From an uncultured Veillonellaceae bacterium (GTDB lineage Bacteria > Bacillota > Negativicutes > Selenomonadales > Selenomonadaceae), in the NCBI GenBank assembly GCA_902801565.1, contig CADCIX010000005.1, forward strand, positions 16,020-80,019: a DNA stretch of 64,000 nt, in the 5' to 3' direction. Both the position numbers and the translations under genes were made by a program. The notes under the pieces were generated by a model. That model did no database searches and was not told the origin of the DNA. It saw only the letters and a list, made by a program, of their open reading frames with translations. Positions 40,640 to 48,645 of this stretch are shown in pieces (positions within the stretch are counted from its first letter, which is position 1; each line of letters starts with the position of its first letter).

Positions 40640-43424
40640 GGGCAGGAATCCGAAGTTTTATCATCGCTGGAGAGCGGAAGACCAGGGGAAGATTCGCGTG
40701 GGATATCTGTCGCCGTATTTTAAGAAGGACAGGATGATGCAGTTCCTGTACGCTTTTTTGCATGACTGCGACAGGGAAAGATTCCAGACTGTGGTCTATA
40801 TGTGTGGCGAGGGGGATGGCGTAACCTTTCAGCTCATGAATATGGCGGATGGGTGGCGTGACATCAGCCATTTCACGGTAGAGAAAGCAGCAAGGAGGAT
40901 TTACGAGGACGAGGTGGATATCCTTGTATGCCTTTCGGGGGAAGGGAACTGCAAGGACATCCTTGGCCTTGGGCCGGCCCCCATACAGATTGCAGGCATG
41001 ATGGTCGAAGATACTTCCGGTGTGGATTGTTTTCTCGGAGATGGTTTTCTGGGGGATGGGAATTCGGAAGAGAAAATGCTCGTTCTTCCCAGAAGCCATA
41101 TCTGCTATGTGCCGATTCATGGAAATGCCTCTTTGGGCGAAGTGCCTTTTCGGCAGAGGGAGCATATTGTCTTTGGCTGTTTCCATGACTTCAGGGAGAT
41201 GGGCGACGATGCCATGAACGTCTTGGCAAGGATCATGGAAGCCGTACCTGGGTCCCATATGATGCTGGGAACAAAGCATTCTTGCAGCAAGCATGAGCAG
41301 AAAGAGTTTCTTCAGCGCATTGCGGACACGGGTATGGATACTGCCCGGATAGAGTTTTCGGGGGCAGAAAAGGATGGGGGGATGGACTTCCGCGATGTGG
41401 ACATTGTTCTGGACAGTTTTCCATGCTCTGATGGGTATGCAATATGCGATGCCCTTTATATGGGCGTTCCGGTGGTGACATTGAAAGGGGAAAGCTGCAG
41501 AGGCCGTCTCGGATGGAGTGTTTTGCAAAACCTGGGGCTTGGGGAACTGTGTGCCGCCACGATGGAGGAATATGTGCAACGGGCGGTCATGCTGGCGGGA
41601 GATTCGGAGCTTTTGACGGTGCTTCGGCAGAACTTGCGGGGCATGATGGGAAAATCCGCCCTCATGGATGGCAAGGGATATATGAGAGATGTGGAAGATG
41701 GATATCAAATGCTCTGGAGGAAGTTCCTTTCCCAACAAAAACCTCCATCTTCCCAGGCAATGAAAAACCTTGTTTTGCTGATGAACAGATTCATAGAGGA
41801 GGGAGATACGAAACAGACCTTGGCGGTTGCCGATATGCTTCTGGAGGGGAAAATGCAATCGCTGGATACGGTGAAGCAGCTATGCGTCCTTTATTTAGAT
41901 GCCGAGGAATTGGGGAGAACTCTTCGGGTCATCGGACTTTTGCCGGAGAATTGCCTTTTAGGGAAATTTTTGCGGGCGAAGGTATGTTTTTTGCAGGCAA
42001 AATGGAAGGAGGCAGAAGAACTCTGCAAGGAGGTGAAGACAGGAGGTGGCCTGGATTATCCTTGGGGAGGGGCGGAATGCCAGCTTCTGGCAGAGATTTA
42101 TTCCCATTTGGGAAATGTGTTGGAGTCTGCCAAGGAATACAAGCTCGCCAGCGAAAACAGGAACAGTGGATCAGTCAGAGAACGTATGGCGCAGTACAGC
42201 AAATACCTGTTCAAGCTGCAGTATGTGTCCGGATCCAGGGAATTCATGTATCGGGAAGAATGCCGTTTTCGGGAGTTCCTGAAAGATGTACGGCCTTTTT
42301 CCCATAAGCGCAGGAGGCAGCATTCCAAATTGCGTATCGGCTATATATCGCCGGACTTCCGGGAGAATGTTCTGGCATATTTCAGCCAGGCGTTTTTTGC
42401 AGCGGCGGACAGAAGCCGGTTTGAGGTATATGGGTATGCGAAGTGCGTGGAGAACGATGTCAGCCGGATGATGGAAAAGTCGGCGGACGTCTGGAGGTAT
42501 GTTTTGGGAAGGGAGCCGGAGGAGATTGCGCGTCTCATTTATGAGGATGAGGTGGATATCCTTGTGGAGCTCAACGGGCATACGGGGGACAATTCCTTGG
42601 AAATCATGGCCTTTCGTCCGGCTCCCGTACAGATTTGTGGAATAGGGTATTTCTCCACTACAGGGCTTCCTGCGGTGGATTATTTCCTTGTGGACAAGCA
42701 TACAGCAACGGAAGGGGAGGATGCCTTTTTTGTCGAGAAGCTGCTGCGGCTTCCCCATAGCCATTTCTGCTACACACCGATGAAGGAAGCACCGAATATC
42801 AGTTCTTCAATGCCTTTTGAACAAGTTGGCTGCATTACCTTCGGCAGCATGAACGATATGAACAAGGTGGGGGAGGATGTTCTTCTGGTATGGAGGAAGA
42901 TCCTGGTGGAAATCCCGGATGCAAAGCTGTTCCTGAAAAGTGGCTTGTTCGAGGCTCCTCAGCGGAAGGAATTGGAAATGGAACGCATGAGGAAGGCCGG
43001 TATCGATGTTTCTCGTGTCATTATGGAAGGTTTTACACTGGATTACCTCAAGGAATACCGGCGCATGGATATTGCATTGGACACGTTCCCCTATCCCGGC
43101 GGGGGGACCACCTGCGATGCCCTCTATATGGGGGTTCCCGTCATCACTTTGGCGGGCAGCAGCAACCATGAGCGTTTCGGGCTGAGCATCCTTGCGAACA
43201 TCGGTCTGGAGGAGCTTTGCGGCGGCACGGTGGAGGAATATGTTGCTTGTGCGGTGGGGCTGGCAAGGGACAGGGAGCGCTTGCGGAAGATCCATGGAAG
43301 TTTGCGTGACCGATTGGCAGGAAGCGCTGTCATGAACCAGAAGATGTACATGAAGGATTTGGAAGATGCTTATGAGGCGGTATGGAAAAGGTACGAGGAA
43401 GATTTTGCCTTTGGCAAAATTTGA
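40626..43424 (+). CDS. Two-module GT41 glycosyltransferase, paralogue D
   Basis: This 932-aa paralogue overlaps gene C by 14 bases, with the ATG at 40626. The C-terminal module keeps LNGHTGDN, FGSMNDMNK and YPGGGTTCDALYMGVP, but the GYISPDF motif is followed by REN, so Asn581 replaces the His found in A, B and C (equivalent to a conserved active-site His of OGT). Activity may be altered. The N-terminal module is the most degenerate: SGEGNCK, a Glu in FGCFHDFRE and an Asp in place of its first His. The last residues (EDFAFGKI) come from the 43-bp repeat, which has overwritten the 3' end of the gene and carries a promoter for the next gene. Confidence 0.8.
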   Translation: MGKDKGRNPKFYHRWRAEDQGKIRVGYLSPYFKKDRMMQFLYAFLHDCDRERFQTVVYMCGEGDGVTFQLMNMADGWRDISHFTVEKAARRIYEDEVDILVCLSGEGNCKDILGLGPAPIQIAGMMVEDTSGVDCFLGDGFLGDGNSEEKMLVLPRSHICYVPIHGNASLGEVPFRQREHIVFGCFHDFREMGDDAMNVLARIMEAVPGSHMMLGTKHSCSKHEQKEFLQRIADTGMDTARIEFSGAEKDGGMDFRDVDIVLDSFPCSDGYAICDALYMGVPVVTLKGESCRGRLGWSVLQNLGLGELCAATMEEYVQRAVMLAGDSELLTVLRQNLRGMMGKSALMDGKGYMRDVEDGYQMLWRKFLSQQKPPSSQAMKNLVLLMNRFIEEGDTKQTLAVADMLLEGKMQSLDTVKQLCVLYLDAEELGRTLRVIGLLPENCLLGKFLRAKVCFLQAKWKEAEELCKEVKTGGGLDYPWGGAECQLLAEIYSHLGNVLESAKEYKLASENRNSGSVRERMAQYSKYLFKLQYVSGSREFMYREECRFREFLKDVRPFSHKRRRQHSKLRIGYISPDFRENVLAYFSQAFFAAADRSRFEVYGYAKCVENDVSRMMEKSADVWRYVLGREPEEIARLIYEDEVDILVELNGHTGDNSLEIMAFRPAPVQICGIGYFSTTGLPAVDYFLVDKHTATEGEDAFFVEKLLRLPHSHFCYTPMKEAPNISSSMPFEQVGCITFGSMNDMNKVGEDVLLVWRKILVEIPDAKLFLKSGLFEAPQRKELEMERMRKAGIDVSRVIMEGFTLDYLKEYRRMDIALDTFPYPGGGTTCDALYMGVPVITLAGSSNHERFGLSILANIGLEELCGGTVEEYVACAVGLARDRERLRKIHGSLRDRLAGSAVMNQKMYMKDLEDAYEAVWKRYEEDFAFGKI

Positions 43425-43439
43425 ACAATACGTTATAAT
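43397..43439 (+). repeat. 43-bp promoter-bearing repeat, copy 2
   Basis: It differs from 17122-17164 by one base. Here its first part encodes the C-terminal tail of paralogue D and its second part supplies the promoter of the glycosyltransferase at 43480. The copies are about 26 kb apart in the same orientation. Confidence 0.9.
43411..43439 (+). promoter_or_regulatory. Sigma-A promoter for the downstream glycosylation genes
   Basis: TTGGCA (43411-43416), 17 bases, TATAAT (43434-43439); the -35 box lies inside the coding sequence of paralogue D. The predicted leader is about 34 nt. Confidence 0.8.
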
Positions 43440-43479
43440 ATAACAAGCAGTTTTTCTGTTTGCTGTTGGAGGTTTTGGC

Positions 43480-44166
43480 ATGGGGTTGGATGCGGGGAAG
43501 GTTTGTTTTATTACTTGCGTCAATGATGAGGATTGGTATAGTGAGTGTCTTCTGTACCTGAAACATCTGCGGCTTCTGGATGGGATGAGGGCGGAGTATC
43601 TGCCTGTGCGGGGGGCTTCCTCCATGTGCTCGGGGTACAATCAGGGGATGCGGGAATCCGATGCGAAATACAAGGTGTATCTGCATCAGGATACTCTGGT
43701 GGTGAATAAGGATCTCGTGAGGGATCTGTTGGAGCTTTTCTCGGATGAGACGATTGGGCTTGTTGGGGTCATCGGCTGTCGTTCCCTTCCCAGAAGCGGG
43801 GTCTGGTGGGATGGGCTCCGCACCTATGGCAGGGTGCTCCATGCCTGTGAGCCGGAGAGTGTGGTGGATTCCCAGTGCCGTCAGCCAGAGGGGAAGTATA
43901 TGGAGCTGGAGGCCGTGGACGGGTTGTTCCTTGCGACCCAGTATGATATTCCCTGGCGGGAGGATCTCTTTACGGGGTGGCATCTCTATGATACTTCCAT
44001 GTGCATGGAGATGAGACGGCGCGGGCGCCGGGTGGTGGTGCCGAACCAGAGTGAGGATTTCTGGTGCATCCACTGCCCGAAAGAAAAGCCTCTGGCGCAG
44101 GAGTACAAGGGATACCAGAAGGCGTTCCTCAAGGAGTATGGAACGGAACTCCATCCGGAGGTGTGA
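43480..44166 (+). CDS. StrF-like glycosyltransferase (PF13712 type)
   Basis: This 228-aa protein resembles the Glyco_tranf_2_5 (StrF) family: a short GT-A domain starting VCFITCVNDEDWYSECLLYL, a central YNQGM and LHQDT (near 53-71, candidate nucleotide/metal site) and LEAVDGLFLAT followed by FTGWHLYDTSMCMEM near 143-180. It would transfer a sugar, possibly extending a glycan begun by a GT41 enzyme. It has its own consensus promoter within the 43-bp repeat. The next gene begins 3 bases after its stop codon. Confidence 0.78.
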   Translation: MGLDAGKVCFITCVNDEDWYSECLLYLKHLRLLDGMRAEYLPVRGASSMCSGYNQGMRESDAKYKVYLHQDTLVVNKDLVRDLLELFSDETIGLVGVIGCRSLPRSGVWWDGLRTYGRVLHACEPESVVDSQCRQPEGKYMELEAVDGLFLATQYDIPWREDLFTGWHLYDTSMCMEMRRRGRRVVVPNQSEDFWCIHCPKEKPLAQEYKGYQKAFLKEYGTELHPEV

Positions 44167-44169
44167 GGC

Positions 44170-45123
44170 GTGGCGGAGAAGATCAAACCGGAGCTTTTGA
44201 ACTTTCTTGCACCGGGGGAGCTTCCCTTGAGGATTCTCGTGGTGGAGAGTGTCGGGTATCTGCGGAAGCTCAGGGAGATGTTTCCCGTGGCGGAGCTCTA
44301 TGCGGCGGCAGCTGAGCCGGAGCTGCGGGAGAAGGAAGAGTTCCGGGGGCTTCGGGTGGAATGGTTGATTTTGGACTATCGGGAGACGCCGCTGCCCTTT
44401 CCAAGGGAGTTCTTTGACTACATCATCGGGGATCTGACTCTGGAACATGTGGGGAACCCGCAGGATATTGCATCGGGGCTTGGCATGTTCCTCAAGCAGA
44501 CGGGGGCCTGGCTTACGAGTTTCCGCAACATCCGCCATTGGTCGGTGCTGGAGAATCTCATGGAGGGGCATTACTACAATGTGGTGTCGCGCCTCTATGC
44601 GAAGCAGGAGTTTGAGCGGCTGATGTACGCCTGCTTCTACAAAGAGGTCCGAGTGGCATCCCAGCGGCGGAAGGGAGATCCCGAACTCATCCGGCGATTG
44701 GAGGAGGCCGGGTTCGACAATACCCAGGGGGATCTGGAGGTGGAGTTCTGGCTGGTGCGAGCGGCCCGTTCCATGCCGGAGATGGCTCTGCTGAAATCCA
44801 TGTATACGGCGGAGGAGCGGAAGAAACTCTCCCGTATCCTGCACCGCATCGAGTACGATATTGATGCAAAAAAGGAGTGCGGGGCACTTTGGACGATCTA
44901 TGACGGGGTCGGGATGTTCCCAGATTATCTTGCGGCCTTTGCGAAGCAATCGGTGTTCCATCATCGGCAGTTCTATGAAGCTCTGATTGCCCATTCGCCC
45001 GGGCGCAGAGATCTGGTACGGGATGTCTTGCGGGCGGCTCTTGGAGAAAGTACGCGGGGTGAGGAACGGGACATGCTGCTGGAGTTGGTGAGCATATGCG
45101 AAGGAGGGGATGGAAATGGCTGA
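44170..45123 (+). CDS. SAM-dependent methyltransferase-like protein
   Basis: This 317-aa protein has the outline of a class I methyltransferase: strand ILVVESVGYLRKLREMFP at about 17-34 where motif I would be (but without the GxGxG loop), then the motif IV-like IIGDLTLEHVGNP near 89-101 and a post-motif FLKQTGAWLTSF. The C-terminal 100 residues are helical and lack an assigned domain. The missing glycine loop makes SAM binding uncertain. The start is GTG at 44170, 8 bases after GGAGG. It could methylate a sugar on the flagellin glycan. Confidence 0.62.
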   Translation: MAEKIKPELLNFLAPGELPLRILVVESVGYLRKLREMFPVAELYAAAAEPELREKEEFRGLRVEWLILDYRETPLPFPREFFDYIIGDLTLEHVGNPQDIASGLGMFLKQTGAWLTSFRNIRHWSVLENLMEGHYYNVVSRLYAKQEFERLMYACFYKEVRVASQRRKGDPELIRRLEEAGFDNTQGDLEVEFWLVRAARSMPEMALLKSMYTAEERKKLSRILHRIEYDIDAKKECGALWTIYDGVGMFPDYLAAFAKQSVFHHRQFYEALIAHSPGRRDLVRDVLRAALGESTRGEERDMLLELVSICEGGDGNG

Positions 45124-45679
45124 AGCAAAAGCATATGAGCAGGAGTATGGGCAGTACGAGATCATTGATGGCAAGACCGTCATGATGAGTCCGGCGGCCA
45201 CGAACCACAGGAGGATACAGAGAAATCTGGCGGGAATTATCTATGCCTATTTGAAGGGCAAGCGTTGCGAGCTGTTTTTGGAAGAGGATGTCTATTTTGA
45301 GGACAAGTCCCACTTTATCCCCGACTTGATCATTGTCTGCGACAAAAGCAAGATCAAGGAATTCCACGTGGAGGGTGCGCCGGATCTGGTGGTGGAGATA
45401 CTTTCCGCGGGTACGCAGAAGCGGGACCTGGGTATCAAGAAGGATACCTATGAGAGATTTGGCGTAAGGGAATACTGGATTGTCAATCCCTGGGACAAGT
45501 CCATCGTGGTCTATCATTTGGTGGACGGGAAATATCAGGTGGATGATGTCTACCGTGACCATCCGGAGGAATATCTCGCGCAAATGCCGGAAGAGGAAAG
45601 GGCTGAGGTCAAGCTGAGCCTGAAGGTGAGCCTCTATCAGGATCTGGAAATTGACATTCGGGAGATTTTTGGGTATTGA
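45116..45679 (+). CDS. Uma2 family endonuclease-fold protein (DUF820)
   Basis: This 187-aa protein matches the Uma2/PF05685 family, which has the PD-(D/E)XK nuclease fold. The conserved elements are YEIIDGKTVMMSPA at about 15-28, the acidic IPDLIIVCD, then PDLVVEILSAGTQKRDLGIK with the K/E residues of the core. Uma2 proteins are very common in cyanobacteria and some Firmicutes and their biological role is unknown. The ATG at 45116 is 8 bases after AAGGAGG; the ATG at 45110 is too close to it. It overlaps the previous gene by 8 bases, so it is translated with the glycosylation genes despite no obvious link. Confidence 0.82.
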   Translation: MAEAKAYEQEYGQYEIIDGKTVMMSPAATNHRRIQRNLAGIIYAYLKGKRCELFLEEDVYFEDKSHFIPDLIIVCDKSKIKEFHVEGAPDLVVEILSAGTQKRDLGIKKDTYERFGVREYWIVNPWDKSIVVYHLVDGKYQVDDVYRDHPEEYLAQMPEEERAEVKLSLKVSLYQDLEIDIREIFGY

Positions 45680-45681
45680 AT

Positions 45682-47493
45682 ATGGATGAGCGTTTGAATT
45701 GGCTTTTGCTGGCAGACAAGTTTGCATCCGAGGGGGATCCCAGGGGGATGCGGGCCTGTGCCAGGGAACTTTTCGATATGGACGGGAATCTGCCGGACGG
45801 GCCCGCGGTGATGGCGGAGGCGGCTCTTTACAGCGGGAGTTTCGACGAGGCGGATATGCTGGCCCGTGATGCCTTGGGGATGGATGAGCGTCATCTTCGG
45901 GCGCGGCTCGTGCTGGCCGGTGTTGCGGGGCAGGAATTCCGGCTGGATGAGGAGATTCCCATGCTCCGGGCAGTGATCGAGGATGCCCTGCAGAGGCAGG
46001 CCCGGGTGGAAAGGCTTCGTAAAGAGCTGGATGTCCGCCTTCATATGGGGAAGGGAATCCCGGAGGATGAGAAGCTTCTTCGGGCGAACCAGGCGGCGGA
46101 GGAGAAAATCTATCGTCATATCATTGCCAAGGCCCAGGGTTGGCTGGCGGATGCCTTCTATCTTGCGGCGGATCCGGAGAAGGCGGCAGAGGCCCTCAAG
46201 GAGGCAAGCGAACTTTCGGAGGATGCGGAGCGAAGGGCATCTCTCTACAGCAAGTACCTTTTCATGATGAATTACCGTCCCACGTCGCCGGAAGCTTCCA
46301 GGCGGATTGCGGAGCGTTATGCTACGCTTTTGCCGGGGGTCACGCCCTACAGCCACCAGGAGGTCAAGCGGTCACCGGACAAGCGGCTTCGCATCGGCTA
46401 TCTTTCGCCGGATTTCCGTCTGCATGCCGTGGCATATTTTGTGGCGCCGCTTCTCCGTGATTTCGACGAGAAGAATTTTACGGTCTATTGCTATTCCCGC
46501 GGGAATGGTGACGCGGTGACGAAGCGGTTCCAGCGGTTCCCCGTGAAATGGAGGGATATCCGTGGCCGCTCTGCGCGGACGGCGGCCCGGATGATCGCCG
46601 AGGACCACATCGATATTCTGGTGGACTTGTCGGGCCATTCCCAGAACAACTGCCTCGACATCATGGCCTATCGTCCGGCTCCCGTGCAGGTGACAGGCAT
46701 CGGCTACATGAACACCACGGGGCTGGGGGTGATGGATTATGTGCTCTCCGATGAAATCTGCATGCCCCTCGCCCGCAATGAGGGCTTTACGGAGGAGCCC
46801 ATGCGTCTTGCCGGGTGCCATCTTTGCTATGACCCGGGAGCGGTGCGGGAGATGCCGCCGGTGGCGAAGGAGTCTCCCGTGATGGTGACCGGCTGTGTGA
46901 CCTTTGGCTGTTTCAACAACTTTTCCAAGGTCACGGATGACATGATCTGCCTCTGGCGTGGAGCGATGGATCGGGTGCGGGATTCGCGCATCGTCATCAA
47001 GGGGAAGGTGTGCAGCATCCCGTCGGGGCAGAAGATGGTGCGGGAGCGCCTCATGCGCCTGCACTTCCCCATGGGGCGGGTGGAGCTTCGCCCCTACAGC
47101 CCGGATTATCTGGAGCAATACGGGGACATTGACATCTCTTTGGACACGCAGCCCTATACGGGAGGGCTCACCACCTGCGAGTCCCTGTTCATGGGGGTTC
47201 CCGTGGTGACCATGCGGGGGCGGAGCCATGGGGCGCGCTTCGGCGCGAGCATTCTCCAGAGTGCGGATCTCGGGGAACTGATAGCGGAGAACCAGATGGA
47301 GTACGTGAAGAAGATCGTCCAGCTTGCCTCGAACAAGGAACTCATCCAGAAGTACAGGAACGCGCTCCGGGAGCATCTCCTGAAGTCGCGGCTCATGGAT
47401 GGCAAGGCCTACATGAGGGAGCTGGAGGGAAAGTACCGGGAGATCTGGAAGCGCTTTTGTGCGGGGAATGCAGAGCGAGACAGGGAGCAGTGA
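45682..47493 (+). CDS. Single-module SPINDLY/OGT-like glycosyltransferase (GT41) with TPR region
   Basis: This 603-aa enzyme has N-terminal TPR-like helices (about 1-210) followed by one complete GT41 catalytic domain. It shows GYLSPDFRLH, LSGHSQNN, FGCFNNFSK with the nucleotide-contacting Lys, and a YTGGLTTCESLFMGVP loop. It is the conventional form in contrast to the four two-module paralogues upstream, and may represent the parental type. TTG 45676 is an alternative start. It is followed 9 bases later by a HAD phosphatase. It would O-glycosylate a protein, probably flagellin, with GlcNAc or a related sugar. Confidence 0.84.
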   Translation: MDERLNWLLLADKFASEGDPRGMRACARELFDMDGNLPDGPAVMAEAALYSGSFDEADMLARDALGMDERHLRARLVLAGVAGQEFRLDEEIPMLRAVIEDALQRQARVERLRKELDVRLHMGKGIPEDEKLLRANQAAEEKIYRHIIAKAQGWLADAFYLAADPEKAAEALKEASELSEDAERRASLYSKYLFMMNYRPTSPEASRRIAERYATLLPGVTPYSHQEVKRSPDKRLRIGYLSPDFRLHAVAYFVAPLLRDFDEKNFTVYCYSRGNGDAVTKRFQRFPVKWRDIRGRSARTAARMIAEDHIDILVDLSGHSQNNCLDIMAYRPAPVQVTGIGYMNTTGLGVMDYVLSDEICMPLARNEGFTEEPMRLAGCHLCYDPGAVREMPPVAKESPVMVTGCVTFGCFNNFSKVTDDMICLWRGAMDRVRDSRIVIKGKVCSIPSGQKMVRERLMRLHFPMGRVELRPYSPDYLEQYGDIDISLDTQPYTGGLTTCESLFMGVPVVTMRGRSHGARFGASILQSADLGELIAENQMEYVKKIVQLASNKELIQKYRNALREHLLKSRLMDGKAYMRELEGKYREIWKRFCAGNAERDREQ

Positions 47494-47502
47494 GGTGAAG
47501 CG

Positions 47503-48117
47503 TTGCAGAAGTGGTTTGCGTTTGATCTGGATGGGACGGTGACCTGCGAGGAGACTTTGCCGCTGCTTGCCAGGGAACTGGATCTGGTGGAGGAAATGGA
47601 GCGGCTGACGAGGCTGACCCTGGAGGGGCGCATCCCCTTTGCGGAGTCCTTCTCCCATCGTTTCCGGCTCCTGCGGGAAATTCCCGTTGCCCGCATCCGG
47701 GAAATCATGGATGGTGTGCGGCTGGATGAGGATATCAGCGGATTCATCCGAAGGAACAGGGAATCCTGTGCCATCGTGACGGGAAATCTCGATGTGTGGA
47801 TCGAGCCCATGATCGGGAAGTTGGGATGCCGGTGCTATTCCTCCGTGAGTTCGAGGGATGCGGACGGCGGCCTTGTGCTGGAGGAAATACTGGACAAGGC
47901 CGGAGTTGTGCGCACCTTGCAGGAAAAGGGCGGAAAGGTGATTGCCGTGGGGGATAGCTTCAATGATATTCCCATGTTCCGGGCGGCGGATGTGGCAATT
48001 GCCTATGGAGGAATCCATCCGCTGACGGAGCACGCGGCATCGGCGGCGGATTATGCCGTGTCCGATGGCGGGGAACTGTGCCGGTTGCTGGAGCGTCTGT
48101 CAATGGGCAGCGAGTGA
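47503..48117 (+). CDS. HAD-superfamily phosphatase (SerB-like, subfamily IB)
   Basis: This 204-aa protein has the four HAD motifs: FDLDGTVT (motif I, the first Asp being the nucleophile) at about 6-13, VTGN (motif II) near 92-95, a Lys near 146, and GDSFNDIPM (motif IV) near 149-157. The alpha-helical cap between motifs I and II fits subfamily IB, which includes phosphoserine phosphatase. It starts with TTG at 47503 after a GAGGTGA Shine-Dalgarno. The substrate cannot be assigned; it could dephosphorylate a sugar or serine phosphate. Confidence 0.8.
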   Translation: MQKWFAFDLDGTVTCEETLPLLARELDLVEEMERLTRLTLEGRIPFAESFSHRFRLLREIPVARIREIMDGVRLDEDISGFIRRNRESCAIVTGNLDVWIEPMIGKLGCRCYSSVSSRDADGGLVLEEILDKAGVVRTLQEKGGKVIAVGDSFNDIPMFRAADVAIAYGGIHPLTEHAASAADYAVSDGGELCRLLERLSMGSE

Positions 48118-48171
48118 AAGGCTAAAGAAAGAATACAAAATACAAAAAATGAAAGCTGGCCCAGAAATTGC

Positions 48172-48200
48172 TTGATTTTTTTGTGAAATTTGGGTATACT
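48172..48200 (+). promoter_or_regulatory. Sigma-A promoter of the zinc-ribbon gene
   Basis: TTGATT (48172-48177), 17 bases, TATACT (48195-48200). The predicted leader is about 75 nt. Confidence 0.7.
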
Positions 48201-48280
48201 AAGGCATAGGTACTTTGGTGAAGCCGAACATGGTTTGGTGGATTGGGGTATTAGTATTTTATGTCAAAGGGGATTGTTTC

Positions 48281-48568
48281 ATGGCTTTCGAAGACAAGAC
48301 ACTGGTATGCAAGGATTGTGGCAAGGAATTCATCTTCAGTGCAGGTGAGCAGGAATTCTATGCCGAGAAGGGATTCGAGAATGAGCCGGCCAGGTGCCGG
48401 GATTGCCGCGACAAGCGCCGCCGCAGCCGCGATGGCGGGGAACCGCGCCAGATGTTCAAGGTGGTTTGCGCAGAGTGCGGCAAGGAGACGGAAGTCCCCT
48501 TTGAGCCAAAGAACGATCGTCCGGTATATTGCCGCGATTGCTTCAACAAGAAGAAGACGGAGTTCTGA
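48281..48568 (+). CDS. Zinc-ribbon domain protein
   Basis: This 95-aa protein contains two Cys4-type zinc sites: CKDCGKEF with CRDC (near 10-45), and CAECGKET with CRDC (near 64-88). The middle is rich in Arg and may contact nucleic acid. It matches the small zinc-ribbon (zinc-binding) proteins common in Firmicutes and Chloroflexi, whose role is unknown. The frame is open from 48215, but the ATG at 48281 gives the conserved MAFEDKTLVCKDCGKEF start, and GGGG lies upstream. It has its own promoter and is followed by a weak hairpin terminator. Confidence 0.8.
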   Translation: MAFEDKTLVCKDCGKEFIFSAGEQEFYAEKGFENEPARCRDCRDKRRRSRDGGEPRQMFKVVCAECGKETEVPFEPKNDRPVYCRDCFNKKKTEF

Positions 48569-48587
48569 GGAAGATTTTTGCGAAACG

Positions 48588-48610
48588 GCCCGGAGCGATT
48601 CCGGGCTTTG
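48588..48610 (+). terminator. Weak hairpin terminator
   Basis: GCCCGGA (48588-48594) pairs with TCCGGGC (48600-48606) over a 5-nt loop; the following run (TTTG) is short, so termination may be partial and the ABC transporter could be co-transcribed. Confidence 0.55.
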
Positions 48611-48645
48611 TTTATGTGAATTCAAGAGAGAAAGAGGGAATGTTT

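Noticed and set aside
32236..43424. Frameshift or assembly duplication as the cause of the four similar genes
   Set aside because: All four are full-length, in frame and diverged along most of their length, with functional-looking overlaps between them, so they are true paralogues.
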